Of a stretch of 64,000 nucleotides of DNA, positions 40,479-53,032 are shown one piece after another (positions within the stretch are counted from its first letter, which is position 1; each line of letters starts with the position of its first letter). The notes beneath the pieces are model-generated. The model saw only the letters and a program-made list of their open reading frames with translations. It searched no databases and was not told the DNA's origin. The translations under genes and the position numbers were made by a program. Source of the DNA: Varroa destructor (lineage: Eukaryota; Arthropoda; Arachnida; Mesostigmata; Varroidae); assembly GCF_002443255.2 (NCBI RefSeq), contig NW_019211455.1, forward strand, positions 42,096,837 through 42,160,836, given 5' to 3'.

Positions 40479-40521
<43 letters not shown>
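40479..40521. repeat. (AT)n microsatellite, longest pure run in the window
   Basis: About 21 uninterrupted AT units. It is likely length-polymorphic. Confidence 0.9.
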
Positions 40522-40525
<4 letters not shown>

Positions 40526-41029
40526 GTGTATCATAAAAACATCACGGATTGGCGAATGGTTTCAATATGGCGGCCGGTTTTACTTTGCTTCGCTTCGAAG
40601 CAGCTGCGCTAAACTGCATAGTTTTTATTATGGTATGGGTGGACGATTATATACAACACCAAGTTTGTGTAATTGTCCACTCAATAATATAGCGATAACG
40701 TGCCTATGTTCTATTCGTATATAATCGCAAATATTTGATTTTACATGAAAGATATGAGCAACGAAAAAAGGTAATCATAAAAATAAAAGTGATTCCTTCT
40801 TTTGCTCAATGTTTTTTTCGTTTTGTCCTACTTCGACAGACTTGGAGTAGTGCCGCGACAACCGTATCGAAGCCTATTAGATAAGGGAGGACAGCTTATA
40901 GTTTTGACTTTGGAAAAAAAATAATTTTGAGACTGTTTGATCGTTATAGTGCCAAACTATGTAATATTTCTTTTTCTTAAAGGCCTACCCCTTCATTCCA
41001 TTACTGACTGCATTTATCCTCTATTTTTC

Positions 41030-41150
41030 GAGTTTTACATCAGATCGCTAGTTCCAAGCATGAAATAAAGTTTGCCCATGCCTGGTTCGAACCAGGTCAC
41101 AAAGTGTCCCTAAAATTAGTAGGCAAATTCATTACCCATTAATCTATAAA
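41030..41150 (-). mobile_element. tRNA-like SINE copy
   Basis: The minus strand has an A-box-like segment (plus 41130-41146) and the B-box core ggttcgaacca inside the palindrome at 41081-41096. Between the boxes it shares the pattern ggtaatga.ttTGC and ctaat.ttagggacac with the 60.2 kb copy. After the B-box, a segment ending in tgatgtaaaactcgaaa parallels the gggacgtaaaacaggaaa end of that copy. The two are clearly related but diverged. Confidence 0.5.
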
Positions 41151-42193
41151 GGGGGGATTCTATTTACCCTAACTTATCGTCGCCTGTCCACCCGTCTATT
41201 AATACTATAATTAAGACCGGCCTCAGGCTTCATTCTTGCGCAACCCTACTTATCACCAAACTCAAGGGAAAGAAAGTGATGATACTAACAATCACATACA
41301 CTGCACAGTCGGTGTGGATAAATAGAGAAATATATCCCCATTGAAAAGGCCATGCCACGAAATGCCCATGCCATTTAAAGGACACTGATCCGTTCACCCC
41401 AAAGCTTTCCCTTTTGTTGAACGTATATTAAAATCTTGAAACTTTCCAAAGCTGAACAAAATATGAGGCGGAACCTCATTAATCTTTCCAGCCCGTTTCC
41501 GCCCCATGTTTCACTTGTTCGACACATGACCACAAATCAACAAATGATTCCTAACATGCCGCCATATTTTCAAGCTACACAAAAAACAAGGCTGGAAAAA
41601 ATTCAAGTCGGGCCTGATTCATTTATCTTGGTCATCACTTGAATCTTAGTATTATCCGTTTGGTAGAAGAATGATGACATGGAATGCTACTATTTGCTAC
41701 ATGAAAGATCGGTTCTCCGCTTACTCACAACTGTATTCTAATTGCTTATGAAGCGCAAGCTGAAGTTGGAAACAAAGGCTTCATTACCGACAATAATTTA
41801 AAAATATTGGCTATTCAATGCACGCTAGCCATTAATCCACCGGTGCAGAATCGTTTCTGTCGTTGATGGCCGCGATCGTCATTTAGATATTAAGCCTAGG
41901 TGGCAATCGGGTATCTTGTTGTGAAATGTTCATCGATTAAAAAAATCATCCCACCTGAGGCAGTAAGATTAGCAAGAGGTAATCCGAAATGGTTGGATGC
42001 TAGCAAAACTAGCTAACTGTGACATGAACGCACCGTTTGTTCGGAGTTTGGCTTAGACCGATACTCATTGCGTGTACATCTCTGAATGCACAGAAAATAA
42101 CTGATACCGGCTTGCATTTCGCCGTGAGCCGCACGTCCTCATATCGCTGGACAAATTCTGTACGAGGTCGATTTGTGCGCTTTTTTGGGCGCG

Positions 42194-42256
42194 GTGGGTG
42201 AGACGGTAAAATGCTGGCTGATAGACCCAACAGGGCTGGCTGGTCCCAGCTCTGTG
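42194..42256 (+). mobile_element. Possible tRNA-like SINE head
   Basis: An A-box TGGGTGAGACGG is followed by ggtcccagctctg in the B-box position. The A-box is good and the B-box is degenerate. The sequence sits in a GC-richer patch with overlapping meaningless ORFs. Confidence 0.25.
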
Positions 42257-42629
42257 AATCGCGTCCTTGACATAAATGGCGTGAGATGTTTTATGGGTTA
42301 AATGAACGTTCCTCATGCGAATCTGTGCCATACGGCGACATCGACAGCAGTGACAACTGTTCTTGTACCTTATCGATGTTTCCCTCAAAGAATCGCTTAG
42401 CAGGATGTGGCGTACTGGACAAGCTGGTACGGGTATGCGCGATATGCAATTATCTCCAACGAGCAAACAAAAACCAACGTTGGATCTCAAGTTGATCCGC
42501 CGTGCAACTTCAGATTTGCGGGCCTAGTTAATCGGTCTAACGATATTAAGTGCTCAGCAGGGGCGAAGTTTGCTTATCTTCTTTAGCCTAAGAGTCTGTT
42601 TGCATTGATGGCCTGCTCGAAGGAACGCT

Positions 42630-42670
42630 ACAAACGGCCAGCGGCCTGGTAGCCTCTGCGGGCCGTTTGT
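42630..42670. repeat. 10-bp inverted repeat, GC-rich
   Basis: acaaacggcc and ggccgtttgt pair across 21 nt that themselves contain a nested ggccagcggcc. It lies in a GC-richer patch about 400 bp from a possible SINE head. Confidence 0.45.
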
Positions 42671-45027
42671 GACATTGGCTATCCAGCCCCTTTCGTGTTT
42701 CCGTCTAGTCACAACCTTTGCGCTCACAGCTAATCAGTCCCGAAGAATCCATATTCAAACGTAGGAGACCACGGTCGAATGCGTCAAGTCAAGGCTGGGA
42801 AAATGACACTGATTGATCTTTTCGTTTATCGACGTTTAAATTGTTGTTGTAGTTGTTCAGACATCGCCTCAAGCACTGATCGGATGGAGCTGGATCTGCG
42901 TTATTTACCTATTACCATTGAGCCGTCCTCTTAATCTAAAAGATGGCTTAGCTGACATCGGACGAGGCAAGACAGCTGTAAATGTAATCCTTAAAATAAA
43001 CCGTGGATAAGCAAATTTAGACCCTACAAATTACGTAAAACATGGACGGCTGCCAACAGATGATAAGCAATCATCCATATTGCATCGCACATAGAAATAA
43101 GAGCTCTAAGGTACAATACATATACGAAGTCGTTAAGCGGGTATAGTGTGGTAGAGGCCATTTGAATACGCATTTGAATAAACAAGTAAATTACAACGTT
43201 TTTCTCTATGGACTCCTAGTAACAACAATTTTCGTTGTGGTTGTTTTTTTCCAAACTATGCAGACGAATTTTATTAGGGTACTTTGACTAGGCCACTCTA
43301 CCGTCCATAAAAGCATGTTTCTCTATTGATATAAATATCGTATTATAAGTTGAACGAAGCACAGATAAAAGACTAGACTCGAGAGAGATTAGCGAAATGA
43401 AAAGCACGGAGAAATAAGCTAAACACTTATATAAATTCTAGTACCGTATTATTATCGAGGTCTGCTAAGACAGAAATCAATATGGTGTTGGCCTCACAAG
43501 AAAGAAAGTTTAACATCAGCAAGATCAATCATGCAAAACGGTAAATAAACATGTAGAATATAAAATAAAAAAAAAACACTGGCATGTATAGGCATCAAAT
43601 ATTTTTTATTAGTAATAGGACAGATCGTAGTTAATACTATGGTACTTACAGCTGACCTCGAGTTCTTGAAACGGTCGACTTGATGACGTATGTTTCCTTC
43701 CCTCATAGCTGTTTGAAAATATTTAGATATTTTCGAATATGATTCAGGACCCTTTTGCTATTTCGTTTTATCACAAAGTAAACCATTTATAGGTAGAGTG
43801 TTCAATATGCTCTAACTCCGCCTGTGCCCCATACTAACTGTAAAAAAGTACACCCAACGTTCACAACATCATAAGGGCTCGGTGATTCGATATACGGGTT
43901 TCCTGTAAAAGCTCACGTTCATAAGCATCTACTAAATGGGTGCTCAACAATCGGATAGAGAGATCTCGGTAAGCAAAACAGGCTCGAAAATTGCAGAAAG
44001 AAAAACAGTTATCAAGGCAGCGTTGATATGGAGCAGGGAAGTAGAAACGCTCAGCCTTTGGTGGGAGCAAAAGATAAAAGCCGACGGCAAAATACATTAC
44101 GCACTGCTCTATAGTCAGGCTTCTCTTCTGATCTCGTTTTTCTTCCTGTATTTGTTCAGGGAACTACTTGCAGGAAAAAAAGCAGAGATCCACGGGCTAC
44201 ATTAATTCTACTGAGCTACGTTGTTACTGACTGTTCGACGTGTCAGATCAATGCCAGTCCATCCGTTCGTCTGCGGTCTTCCGATCGGTCTCGTCTGCAC
44301 TTTTTCAAAACCAAAAAAAAAAAACATTGTCACCTTTGGCCAACGAAGAAAAAAGGCTAAGATTCAGGAGAAGGGCGAAGCTGCAAAAGCACTTGTTCAA
44401 ATAGACAAATCTACAAAGAAACGGGCAGTGGAAGACGAAAGCGAAAGCGGAACGTATTTCAGATAGGGGGTGCATTTTTACATAGTCCTCTTTCCGATCT
44501 CGTTTTCCAATTAACTACCTCTAATGCTCTCTATTTCTGCTACCCTTTCTTCTGTTGAATAAAAATCTCATGCACAAGAGAAAAATCTATTGAGAGACCA
44601 TTTTTCAGCGACGGTTTTGATTAAAAGAGAAAAGGCGTATTCGTGTGTATTTTATTTAAAGGTGCACTCAGGCATTAACTTCCATAGCTCCCGCAGGCGA
44701 AGATCTGAGCCTGTGTGTGATACACTGATTCGTCATATAGAAGCTATCAGATGTTGTTGATGCGTGGCGCCGGTAACCCCATATGCCGCCATTGCCATAG
44801 GACAGCTCCCTTAAGCGGTCAGTAAGACGGATTAAATAAGATAACAATGTAAGATACCTATACATAATATAAAGACAGGCACAGGAAGAGGCAATGGTTG
44901 AAAAAGAGAAAAAACATGCCGGACAGCAAAGCAGTGCCCTTGAGGTAGAGAAGGCACGCCGGTCTACTGCATGAAAACTGGCACTAAAAGCAAAGACACC
45001 AGCAATAATAATAATGATCATTGTTAT

Positions 45028-45140
45028 AGTGTAGTTGGTGGTAACGTTTTTGCTTAGTACGCTTAGAGGCACATAAAATGGTCTAAGTCCGAAACTGGGC
45101 ATAGACACATCCCGCTTCGTGTTAAAGACCCATCGCTTAG
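45028..45140 (+). mobile_element. Diverged relative of the tRNA-like SINE
   Basis: An A-box-like tagttggtggtaacg is followed by tttttgcttagtacgctta, then ggtctaagtccg in the B-box position, and further on ttcgtgttaaagaccc, which resembles the gggacgtaaaac body of the better copies. The match is by pattern only. Confidence 0.35.
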
Positions 45141-46539
45141 AGCAACATGGCAAGGCACCAGACGTGAAAACCGGAACCTGTAATAATAATTGTAGTCGTA
45201 TCTATAAACACGAGCTGTTGTGCAGTTGGTATAATACCTCTAAACTAAACAAAACTAAAAAAAAAAAACAGTTCTTAGTCCTTCCTACCAATGTTCGATC
45301 CTATGTTCTTTGTCATTTTTTCCTCTACTATACTACATATTTGCCTTGAAAAAAAGTGTAGTTTTTTGTAAGACGGCTGTTATTGCTAAGAAGTATCCGT
45401 TCAGTAGGACAAACAAACTTTAACAACAAGATAATAAGTGATCATACCTACTTTTCGGTATGAATAATAGCAAATTAATCGTAATAACCGGTAATTTTAT
45501 CATCAATATAATATTTAACATTATTCTATTAATGCAGTTAACATGTTAATGGCTTCCGCTTTCTTTCTTGATCATCACATCTCATTAAAAAAGAAGGATA
45601 TGTCCGCGCAGTTCCCGAAGTTTTCTAATCCTTCGTTGGCTAAAATGGCAGCAATAGTAGTAAGAAGGGTTTCGCGAATTGCCGCCACCACTAAACCTGC
45701 TGGACTTAGCTACAGCACGGAGCTCGTTTTCTACATTTTATTCGATGTTTTTGGTGATGGGGATAGTTAGCTGGTCGTAAGTTCTACAAAGATGAAGTCG
45801 TGGCGAAAAGAGAACCTGGAAATGTGGATGCAGGTGAGTCGGTTGATCTTCACTGTCTTCCTTAGGGCCGCCTTGTTTATCGCCTATCTATCTCCATTTA
45901 TTCCAATGGGTGCCAAAAGGGGTAATCGCCCTGCACTCCAGTGTCCACGGCTTTCCGAGTGACGTATAGAAGATTTCGCAGTAATCGAGTTCTAGATGGT
46001 CACCAGAAGTGGGCGTGCGTGTATATGTCCTGTCTTCGATGCGATTAAAAAGCGCGCCTTGATGTAGTCGGTTCTGCCAGAAGAAACTTTGTTGGTTTTG
46101 AATAATTGAACGGTAGCAGGCTTGCGTTATATCAGATAGTTTGACAGTTTTCGTCGGCGCCTAACCCTTTATGTCCTTTGCTTTGTTTCGTGTACGGTGA
46201 ACGAAAATGACAGAAAATATTTGAGCCTGCGCAATCTATGCAACGACAAACGTTAATGGGCAGCTAGACTGGCTGACCCTCAAACACATGTGACCAGTGG
46301 AAAACTGCATAAAGACAGTGCATAAGTAAGTGCCTGTAAGTAATTCCTCTAAAGGCTTGATTTTCTTCGAAAATAGTCGCACTCAGATCTTGGGTAGAAG
46401 TAGTGAACTGTCGATGAATACGAAATCGTTCTAGATGATTGCCTTTGTAGTTATGACTCTGTGTTGTTGGATGCTACGATAACAAGATCCTGTTTTTAAC
46501 CCTTGTTTCACACGTAGTAGCGACTGAGACTGCGCATTA

Positions 46540-46573
46540 AGTAAGGGAATATACTTGATGTATATCCCTTACT
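46540..46573. repeat. Near-perfect hairpin followed by an A-tract
   Basis: agtaagggaatatac pairs with gtatatcccttact around the loop ttgat, with one unpaired base. It is followed by A-rich sequence from 46574. Function unknown. Confidence 0.5.
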
Positions 46574-46724
46574 AAAAAAAATATTTAAAAAAAAAACTAA
46601 GGCTCGATGATAAAGTACGTTGAGCTCAAAACATGTAAGTCTGCACGAGGACATGAGTCATTTGGCGCCACGTACGTGCTAAAACAAACCATCAACTGAA
46701 TAGAGAAAGTGACACATTCGAAAG

Positions 46725-46756
46725 CAAACACAAACAGAGGACTCTGTTTGTGTTTG
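46725..46756. repeat. Perfect 15-bp inverted repeat
   Basis: caaacacaaacagag and ctctgtttgtgtttg are exact reverse complements separated by 2 nt. The composition is CAAA/TTTG-rich, so it may derive from inverted duplication of a simple repeat. Confidence 0.6.
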
Positions 46757-47165
46757 TGTATCTCTGTTAACTTTTCATTTATATCTTGGTGTCTTTCCAG
46801 AAAATTATTACTAAAAATAATTTTCAGAGTATTGGTATACATAGGAAAGCTGGTAACGCGTTCTTACCGAGATATCTATATTCCTCGAAAATTTCAAATT
46901 TTATACATCCATATGTAACCTTCATGTGGTTTTTTCTTGAAGCAGATACTGTCCGACATATATGCCAGCTGCGCCAATATGCCAGGACAAGGGATAAAAC
47001 TGAGGAGCAGGCTTGTCTTCGATGATGTCCGTCTTTTTTTTGTGTTTTTTGAAAAAAAAAAAGTACTATTGATGAAATTCTATTTGATTCTAGAACAACA
47101 TGCATTCTGAAGTAGATAGATACCCCGTTTTCGTCTCAAAAAATTCAAAGAAAAACTCAGTGTTG

Positions 47166-47220
47166 CATAATAACCTAAAGGTTGGCAACGGTTAGGTGTT
47201 GGGTATCGATTCCACAGATG
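47166..47220 (+). mobile_element. Possible tRNA-like SINE head
   Basis: An A-box-like taacctaaaggttggcaa is followed by ggtatcgattcca in the B-box position (about 47202-47214). The evidence is limited to the two boxes. Confidence 0.22.
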
Positions 47221-47304
47221 CACAAAGATCTGAGCAAAAGTAACGTTTGCCAAATCTTTGAAATACTGTACATATGGTTAGTAAATGATTTAACCTTGCT
47301 TTAC

Positions 47305-47331
47305 ATATATATATATATATATATATATATA
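47305..47331. repeat. (AT)n microsatellite
   Basis: Pure AT run of about 13 units. Confidence 0.9.
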
Positions 47332-50036
47332 GTGGTCTGTTTGATCATAGTATGAAAAAAGTATTGCCTCAAACTACCTAGCTATGACACTCGTCGTTTG
47401 TAAACATTATCTACATACCAGCCTCTAAAAGATAAGTGTATTTATTCAATATTTATAACGCTTTGACAGGATATATATCTTCAAGGACATAGCGATTTGA
47501 TAAGATTGATTGTAGAATCTACTTGTAGGTTTTTTTCCAAAGTCTGGAAAAAATGATGCCAATACCTCTGCTATGAGATATGTGCCCATGATACATACGG
47601 TGGAGGCCAACCCTAAGCCCTATGTCAAGAAAAATAACGCCTACGTCGGTCGATGAAATGTAGAATTTGAGTCGTTTAGAAAATCACAGAATCTCATATA
47701 CGAGATCTGAAAGTTGCCAACGCTGCTTTTGTCCAAAGTTGCGCAGTGTAGTCTTTTTTTCCCATGTGATTCTTAACTTCTTTCATGCTACTAGTGTAAT
47801 TAGTGAACATACAATGTATATAGAAAGGCGCTATAATACACACGTGCTACGTTTGCTCACTCATATGATAAGGATTTTCTGCTGTTACATGCCCCTGTTG
47901 CTTTTAAATTGTTTCCTTGTGCCCTACCTTCAAACCAATTGAGATTTCTCAAACGACCACTATCCGAGGACTTCTATATGTTTAGACGACAACTACGGCC
48001 TCATAGTTATTTTGCGTATACGGATATCTGCGACAAGCCAGAGTCCACAGAAGCAGTCAGTTTAGTCTCACTAAAAATACACTGATTCGGTGTATGGAAG
48101 TCAATTGCATGCATCCTGACCCTAGCAGATCGTCACTATAGGGCCATAGTAATCCTACGAAAGCGAAATAATTCGTTGGCGCAGCACATGCCTCTATTAT
48201 TGGGTAGTTTTTTCGATGTCCTTTTTTTGGCCTACTAGAACGAAGGAAAAATTCCTCAAAGTCCCGCCCGATCCAATGTGAAAGATACGACATGTCTTGC
48301 GATGGCGAACTGTGCGTAAACGCTCACTGCGATTGATATAGAAGAAATTCGATGAGTTTTGCCATTGATGGGTTCCGTTAGTTAAGGACCTTTTTGTTTT
48401 TTCGTAGTTCCATGGCAGCCGTTAATGAAAGCCGGACTCGTGTTACGGCCTTAGACTCGAAGGGCATCGGTCTGACGCAAATCTGTTGATATGGAAACGT
48501 CAAACATTGTCAAATATACGAACCGTCCTGAGAACGATGACTGTATTGGACTAGACAGCGATCCTCTCGTCCTGATCGAATCAGAGATTTCCGAGTTCTT
48601 CGCTATTCTTTCGGCTCATCTTCGTAGATAGATACTTTGCTACCCCGTATCAGTGCTTTTAATTGCTAAAAATACTGGCATGCATCATATAATTACCACC
48701 GGTATCACAATATATCTATATCCTGATAACGTTGTAGAGGAAAAAAATTGTAAATTGTTGGAATCTCCTAGAAAAAGTAAGACCAGAGATATGGACAAGG
48801 TTCCGAAGCCGAAATTAATTCATGTGAACTGAGTAACGACAAACAAAATTACCTTGAATTACAGAAGATAATTACTTTCGTCAAGCAGGTAAAAATTGCC
48901 AAGGGAAATATCTAAATATAATGAAAATTCCTTCACGCAAACGAGACGATCACTTCTACAAAACTTTTCTATTAAATGTATGAAAATTGCACCTGTTACG
49001 CATACAATCTGAAAAGCTAGAGATATTCTTGTCATATTTTCTCGATTATAGTTGTCCCCATTAGGCAATAAAAAGAAACTCGCTTTTAGAAGATTAGAAG
49101 ATAAGCAATAACAAGGTGAAGAACAAACACACCTGACCTGGTCTGCGTGAACCTGGCCTAAATACTTGAAAACGTGTCAAACAGCACAAAAACATACCAC
49201 CGCTTCACTTGGATCGCACGAACGGTCTTCGTGATGCCTAAAAATATTACGAATCAATGAGAACCGTATTGCGTTTGGTAGAAGATCTGCAATTTCTCCA
49301 AAGCCGTAATCAAGCAACCAAATAGTCAGGTCGCTGCATTTGAGCGCGCTCCATATAATAAGAATTAGAATATATGGTACTCTGTCAAACTGCGGAGCAG
49401 GTGCTCAGTCAACAGTTCAAATATCCAATGAATCTATTCACTATACCTACCCGTGATAACGAAAAATGTCCAGGATATTGTTGAGCAACATCTACCTAAG
49501 TCAATCTCAAGAAGGCAGACGCTCAAAGAGCGATAGACTAAAGAATAGATAGCATTCGTAGAGTATCGACCTAGATACTCGTTAAGGACGTGAGAAATCG
49601 AGTCATGTGATTTGATTTTATGGTATTTTGTTGATAACGATAGCAAGAAAAATTGTTGCTTAGCCAGCCTTTCCAGTACGGGCTGCATCATCGTTCCTTT
49701 TCAGTTACCTTTCACATAAAGCTAATGTCTATAACGTAGTCAACTTACTCCTATTCAAGGGTGCATACGTTAATGTTCAATGATGACGGGATGACACTGG
49801 TGGTAAGTGAGCCATCCTCAAACCTACCTCGTCATAGACGAGGGATTAAATTTCGACTTACCAAACTTCCGTAGCGTAACTTTAATTACATCTCGGATTG
49901 GTCATATTGTTGACTTGCGTCAAAGGAATCGGAGCGCAGATGTGTCAACATCAATTTTATTATAGAGTTTTACTTAAAAGTGAGATAACATCTATTCAAT
50001 TTCTTTTGGTTAACTAATCTATCTGACGGGCTCAAC

Positions 50037-50090
50037 TGGATGAATAAGTAAGGTCTCGCTACAATGGGCCTGTTTTCGATTCAGGCACGT
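50037..50090 (+). mobile_element. Possible tRNA-like SINE head
   Basis: An A-box-like tggatgaataagtaagg is followed by gttttcgattcagg in the B-box position. The spacing is right, the sequence is diverged, and there is no tRNA fold. Confidence 0.22.
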
Positions 50091-51840
50091 CTAACTGACG
50101 TTGGCCCAAAGCTAAGGTCGAAGGCCGATGCCAACGTGTTAGTTCTGTTCTCAAAATTAAACTATGAACGTCGATAGGACGTTATTCAAAGGCCGACCAG
50201 AAACTGTTGTATTAAACTGTCTAGTCGAAGTGTGTACTACTTGAGTAGTTCGTTAGATATATTTTCCGTTATCAAATCCAAGTAAATGTCGTCTATGTAA
50301 TAGATATTACTTTCTACTTACTTTTTCATATCTGGAATTGCAATCTTCAGATGACGCACCGAAAAATCCGAAACGGAGAACCTAAGCCAAAGTCCCTAAA
50401 ATTTATTAACACTAAATCTACAAACCGATTTTTAGTAATAATTCATTTTGTATTAGGATTACTCTCATTTTATATCTTCGTGCCTCCTATTTGTTCTTGC
50501 CTACCTAGATAATAACAACACAATAACGACCTTTGTTGTTTGAACACAGGCATCAGTGTTATTCTTTGTTGTCCATGGATGTCGTAATACGTTGTCTTCT
50601 TTTTTAATTGTTGTTTCTTTGGCACGGAAATATTTACAAAGGAAATCAAATACTCTGGCGGGAAATGCGTCAGTAGGATAATAGTAAGTTGAATGTTTTT
50701 TTTTTCTAGTTAAGGTTTTTTTCGGTTTGATTGCTAGCTGATTTGCCAGCACCGTCGACCGGGTGCATGTGACCGTAGTAACTGTCGTTTCTTCAATCTA
50801 TCTCTTAATTTTGCTCTGACAATCAGTTGATCAGCTTGGTTAGCAGTCACGTCGTCTACCTTTCCTATTACAGGTTACGGGAAATCTGAAAGTAGATGGA
50901 GCTGATTCGGGATGGTTCATCTCGGCTAGGAGGTCGGTGTGTATGTACAGCCTGTTGGAAGCTGGCACAAGGTATCTGCCTCTGTTTCTTGCGGGGTCTC
51001 GGTAGCAGGGTAGAGGTTCTGAGAGGCGTTAGAAGTATTAACGATATATCTAGCGACAAACTAGCGATAACTATTTGAGTTTGGGTTACGAGCCATCTTG
51101 CATAGGCACGAATTGTCACAAACTTTCGAGTGGCCCCCTGTTCCAACCGCGGAGGTGCTGATTTTACTATACGTTTGCCCCACTAATCGTTAATCATCCA
51201 CGAACCATCTATGAGCTGTTTAGTCATGCTAGGTTTCTGCAACAAATGTTCATTCGATCGAATGTGTAACATTAAAATTATTTTGTCATTATGATTATCT
51301 CTATTCAATTCCTATGATTTTTCTATCTTGAGAAATATTCCAAGGTACCATGTGTCCAGGGGCCAATTTTGGTTCCGTGTAAGGTACTATTAAGACGGTA
51401 TGCAACGAAAGACCTAGTCATATTGTAGATTCCGCAGTCTATTTCCATCGTCCAGCATAGGTCCCTTAATACAAAGGCCTTCTTTTAGGCTCAGACTACT
51501 GGTCAGTGGCCTGTTACGTGACGTATTACATGAGCTCGAAACTTACGATTAGTTAGCAACCCAACTTTCACCATATTTCGGGCAGTTGACCCATTAATCT
51601 TTAGTGGCTGGCCACTCGAAGTTGTTATCACCATTTTCAACAGTTATGTGCACCTTAATTATTGTCTCCCCGCTAACCTCCATCGCTACCGCCGTTAACA
51701 ATCTCATAACGTGAGCTCTCTCGACCTTTATTTTCAGAGAGAACAGAAAATCTCACAGCGAGCATGAACTTCCCTTGATAGTAATCTATCATATATATAG
51801 CCGCATCAAAAAAGAGCATTATATTTATATATCATATCTA

Positions 51841-51873
<33 letters not shown>

Positions 51874-51949
51874 CCATGATCATTTGTCGCTGGCGCTTCA
51901 GCAAATCGGTACCCTCCTGTTCCATGTATATATATATATACACACACAC
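51841..51949. repeat. Compound GT/AT/AC microsatellite region
   Basis: Two dinucleotide blocks, 51841-51873 (GT then AT) and 51926-51949 (TA then CA), are separated by about 50 bp of unique sequence. Confidence 0.85.
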
Positions 51950-53032
51950 TCGTTACTAACTATGCATATATATTCATATATCTGCAGCCATCCCATCAGA
52001 ATTCTGATGAGAATGCGTTTCAGTACTGCCGATGCTGCTGAGATCTGTTGTTTTTATCTCAGTCATTTAGTCAATTGCTAAGGAGCATATTTATATAGAA
52101 ATCACCAATCGTATGATCGTTTCAGGTTAGTCTGCTAACGTTGTTATCCGAAAGAAGCTATTGTTAATGATGAGTGTGATTTACGGATCTGACGATGATC
52201 TTGCATGCTTTACATATGGGGAGAATTTTTGGTTTGTTCGTATATTTTTTACTGTTGATAGTTTACAGAGAGGACATTGAATCGCTAGTATTGGTTGCCT
52301 TTCACACAGTGACACCTGCCAGAAGTCGAAGCTATCGCGATCCCTTCAAGGTCCGCCGTATCAGATACATTGATACAGTATGAACTAATAGTTTACAACA
52401 ATGAACCAATCGGCCACACGTCGCGCCGTCATAGAGCGCGTGCATTGTAAATTCGAAGAATGGACGAAGAAAACCCAGATCTAGCATTACAGATTGGGTC
52501 GTATTGCTTGCAGAAGCAAAAAACTCGTGTCGCGAGCTATACTCTTATTTTCATCTAACTTGAAACAAGTCAGCGAATTCGCCGCACTGAGAAAACGAAG
52601 CTTCGTTTGGCGCTCTTAATATCGGCTTGTTCTGGACCTTGTTGTTAAGCCTGACCTTAAAAAGAATAGAATAATACACATTTGGTCAGCGTTGGCGAAC
52701 CACCTCTCCACTGCACGCACCATTTTAAGTATATTGTACGCAGTCATATATTCCTTACTATCTTGATTTTTGTTTTCCCCTTTCAAGTCTGTAATAATTT
52801 CTTTTATACCCATCCACTGATTGGTTCGCTACTGCGCTAGTTGATTGTCATCGGTCGATCGAAGTTGTATAACTAATTGGATTGTAAGCGTTTTTTGCTT
52901 GGCCTTATTTCGGTGACTCATTGTATTTAGGTCGATTCGTATCCTGTCGTTGTCCTTCGACTCCTTTATCTGCTTATTCGAATCGTTTCGCCTTGTTTAT
53001 CACCATGTCATGTCCACTCTTTTACCTCCGTC

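Larger units (their letters stand above)
14760..53032. other. Long AT-rich stretch without supported genes
   Basis: It contains dispersed tRNA-like repeats, hairpins and microsatellites, listed individually. The longest ORFs (141 codons minus at 42065-42490, 161 codons minus at 44668-45153, 130 codons plus at 32652-33044) have no recognisable domains and no convincing exon borders. The stretch is either intergenic or part of a very long intron of a gene whose exons lie outside the window. Confidence 0.55.

Noticed and set aside
42065..42490. 141-codon minus ORF
   Set aside because: It is Cys/Arg-rich without recognisable motifs and overlaps a tRNA-like repeat head on the other strand.
44668..45153. 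161-codon minus ORF
   Set aside because: It overlaps the SINE-like segment at 45.03-45.14 kb and simple AAT repeats; its hydrophobic stretches come from these.
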